A DNA stretch of 8,280 nt, from assembly GCA_041493205.1 (NCBI GenBank), contig JBGPYM010000135.1:1-8280 (forward strand). The letters run 5' to 3'. The notes beneath the pieces were generated by a model. That model saw only the letters and a program-made list of their open reading frames with translations. It was not told the DNA's origin and searched no databases. The position numbers were made by a program, and so were the translations under genes. Position 1 is the first letter of the stretch; each line of letters starts with the position of its first letter. Shown here piece after piece: positions 7,257-8,280 of this stretch. Origin of the DNA: JBGPYM01 sp041493205. GTDB lineage: Bacteria; Bacteroidota; Ignavibacteria; UBA10030; UBA6906.

Positions 7257-8132
7257 ATGGCGACTCTCCGCGAAGTCCGGAACCGCATCAGCGGAGTCCA
7301 GAAAACGCAGAAGATCACGCGCGCGATGAAAATGGTCGCTGCGGCAAAGCTTCGTCGCCGTCAGATGGCCGTCGTGGCTGCCCGCCCGTATGCCCGGGCG
7401 ATGAAAGAACTCCTGGCCCACCTGTCGACCGGTCCGGAGGCAGCGTCGGCGGACCTCATCGCGCCGCGGGAAGTCGCTGCGGTGGCGATGGTGGTGGTGA
7501 CCTCGGACCGGGGGTTCTGCGGGGCCTTCAACGGGAACATCCTGAAAGCCGCCGTAGCGCATGCCGGATCTCTCCCGGAAGAAGGGGGGGCGGGAAAACC
7601 GCTGAAGCTGTTCTGCGTCGGCAAAAAAGGGGCAGACTTCTTCGGCAAGCGGGGCTACGCCATTGCGTCACGACACCTGGGCGTGTTCACGTCGCCCGAG
7701 TTCACCCGTGCACAGGTCATTGCACACGAGGTGGTCGAAGGATATCGCCGTGGGGAATATGACAGGGTGGACCTTGTGTATAACGAGTTCAAATCGGTGG
7801 CACAGCAGCGGATCGTGATTGAACAGTTCCTGCCGGTCCCGCCTGAAGTGCCCCCCGTTGCCACCCGCCGGTCAATCGATTACATCTACGAACCCGGACG
7901 TCGGGAAATCCTGCTATCGATCATACCCCGTCACCTTGACTTCCAGATCTGGAGAGCCCTGCTTGAATCGAGCGCAGCGGAGGAGGGCGCCCGCATGGCG
8001 GCGATGGAAAATGCGACCGAGAACGCCAGCGAGATGATTGCAACACTCCGGCTCCAGTACAACAAGGCCCGCCAGGCCGCCATCACGAAGGAACTTATGG
8101 AGATCATCGGCGGCGCGGAAGCGCTCAAATAG
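7257..8132 (+). CDS. atpG: ATP synthase F1 subunit gamma (central shaft)
   Basis: A 291-residue rotor subunit whose N- and C-terminal helices form the antiparallel coiled coil inside the alpha3beta3 head. The N-terminal helix carries the family-typical VQKTQKITRAMKMVAAAKLR (14-33). A Rossmann-like central domain includes VVVTSDRGFCGAFN (79-92). The C-terminal signature is ITKELMEIIGGAEAL (276-290), at the extreme end as in all gammas. No insert like the redox-regulated cysteine loop of chloroplast gamma is seen; the central region is only slightly longer than in E. coli. The ATG is one base after the atpA stop and has no close Shine-Dalgarno (GGTGA at 7240-7244 is 12 nt away), so translation is probably coupled to atpA. 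Confidence 0.97.
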   Translation: MATLREVRNRISGVQKTQKITRAMKMVAAAKLRRRQMAVVAARPYARAMKELLAHLSTGPEAASADLIAPREVAAVAMVVVTSDRGFCGAFNGNILKAAVAHAGSLPEEGGAGKPLKLFCVGKKGADFFGKRGYAIASRHLGVFTSPEFTRAQVIAHEVVEGYRRGEYDRVDLVYNEFKSVAQQRIVIEQFLPVPPEVPPVATRRSIDYIYEPGRREILLSIIPRHLDFQIWRALLESSAAEEGARMAAMENATENASEMIATLRLQYNKARQAAITKELMEIIGGAEALK

Positions 8133-8153
8133 TTGCTAGTTGCTAGTAGCTGG
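8133..8153 (+). repeat. Tandem heptamer repeat after atpG
   Basis: Two exact copies of TTGCTAG (8133-8139 and 8140-8146) are followed by a degenerate third copy, TAGCTGG (8147-8153). The first copy starts directly after the atpG stop codon. The array leads straight into the palindrome at 8157, so the two may form one mobile intergenic unit. Function unknown. Confidence 0.7.
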
Positions 8154-8156
8154 TAG

Positions 8157-8173
8157 GGTGGGCATTGCCCACC
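8157..8173. repeat. REP-like palindrome 1
   Basis: A perfect inverted repeat: GGTGGGCA (8157-8164), one T, TGCCCACC (8166-8173), which folds as a 7-bp stem with a 3-nt loop. It is not followed by a proper T run, so a rho-independent terminator is unlikely. From memory, the same GGGTGGGCATTGCCCACC-type palindrome recurs between genes in many unrelated bacterial genomes, in the manner of REP elements moved by RAYT transposases; that assignment needs a genome-wide count. Confidence 0.65.
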
Positions 8174-8195
8174 ACACTTTAATCATAATGTAGTT

Positions 8196-8211
8196 GCCCG
8201 ATTCATCGGGC
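8196..8211. repeat. REP-like palindrome 2
   Basis: A second perfect inverted repeat: GCCCGAT (8196-8202), TC, ATCGGGC (8205-8211), folding as a 6-bp stem with a TTCA loop. It shares no arm sequence with palindrome 1, so it belongs to a different repeat type. It is not followed by T-rich sequence. It lies 52 nt before the atpD start and could form an mRNA hairpin between the two cistrons. Confidence 0.6.
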
Positions 8212-8262
8212 GCATTCGATAGTCGCAAAAGTTGTCTAATACCTTGAAGGGGGAGAATCCTA

Positions 8263-8280
8263 ATGAACGAGGGAACTATA
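8263..8280 (+). CDS. atpD: ATP synthase F1 subunit beta, first six codons only
   Basis: The window ends six codons into a gene reading MNEGTI. Beta subunits of related bacteria begin with a short M-x-x-G-x-I stretch that leads into the first beta strand, and beta is the gene expected after gamma in the canonical operon. AAGGGGGAG (8247-8255) ends 7 nt before the ATG and is a strong ribosome-binding site, in keeping with a highly expressed gene. The gene continues beyond the window, so only position and six residues support the call; a different small protein cannot be excluded. Confidence 0.7.

Noticed and set aside
8157..8211. The two palindromes as rho-independent terminators
   Set aside because: Neither stem is followed by a continuous T run, and atpD with its strong ribosome-binding site follows.
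8195..8223. Promoter for atpD (TTGCCC - 17 bp - GATAGT)
   Set aside because: The -35 overlaps a palindrome arm and the -10 matches only four of six bases, unlike the TATATT boxes elsewhere in the window.

Overview
The window reads as a GC-rich piece of a bacterial chromosome that probably belongs to the FCB group (Bacteroidota / Chlorobiota / Ignavibacteriota-like lineages). The reasons are the gene order M23 peptidase - bactofilin - atpZ - atpI-like - atpB, an a subunit with a long polar N-terminal extension, and a recurring promoter pattern of TTGNNN - 17 bp - TATATT. The phylum is inferred from gene content and motifs, not from a search.

Layout. Positions 1-149 hold no clear complete gene. 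They carry what look like two back-to-back promoters, one firing rightward into a GT4-family glycosyltransferase (150-1301) and one firing leftward towards a gene that would lie off the left edge. A second well-formed promoter (1325-1353) precedes a membrane-anchored M23 (LytM-type) peptidase (1380-2297) and a bactofilin (2315-2692), a typical cell-wall and cell-shape pair. The bactofilin stop lies only 4 nt before atpZ. From there the F1Fo ATP synthase genes follow in canonical order: atpZ, atpI-like, atpB (a), atpE (c), atpF (b), atpH (delta), atpA (alpha), atpG (gamma). After a 130-nt gap the first six codons (MNEGTI) of what is very likely atpD (beta) end the window.

How the genes work together. 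AtpZ and the AtpI-like protein are small membrane proteins associated with Fo assembly. The a subunit and the c ring form the proton path, b and delta form the peripheral stalk, alpha (with beta) forms the catalytic hexamer, and gamma is the rotor shaft. The c subunit lacks the polar residues expected next to the key Glu in sodium-binding rings, so the enzyme is predicted to be proton-coupled. All genes from the peptidase to atpD lie on one strand, with short gaps or overlaps and no visible terminator, so cell-shape genes and energy genes may share transcripts.

What stands out. The core is ordinary and I found no convincing undescribed system. The features worth a second look are the atpG-atpD gap (tandem heptamers plus two short perfect palindromes resembling dispersed REP-like repeats), a predicted leaderless glycosyltransferase mRNA, the divergent promoter pair at the left edge, and the linkage of the peptidase-bactofilin pair to the atp operon.
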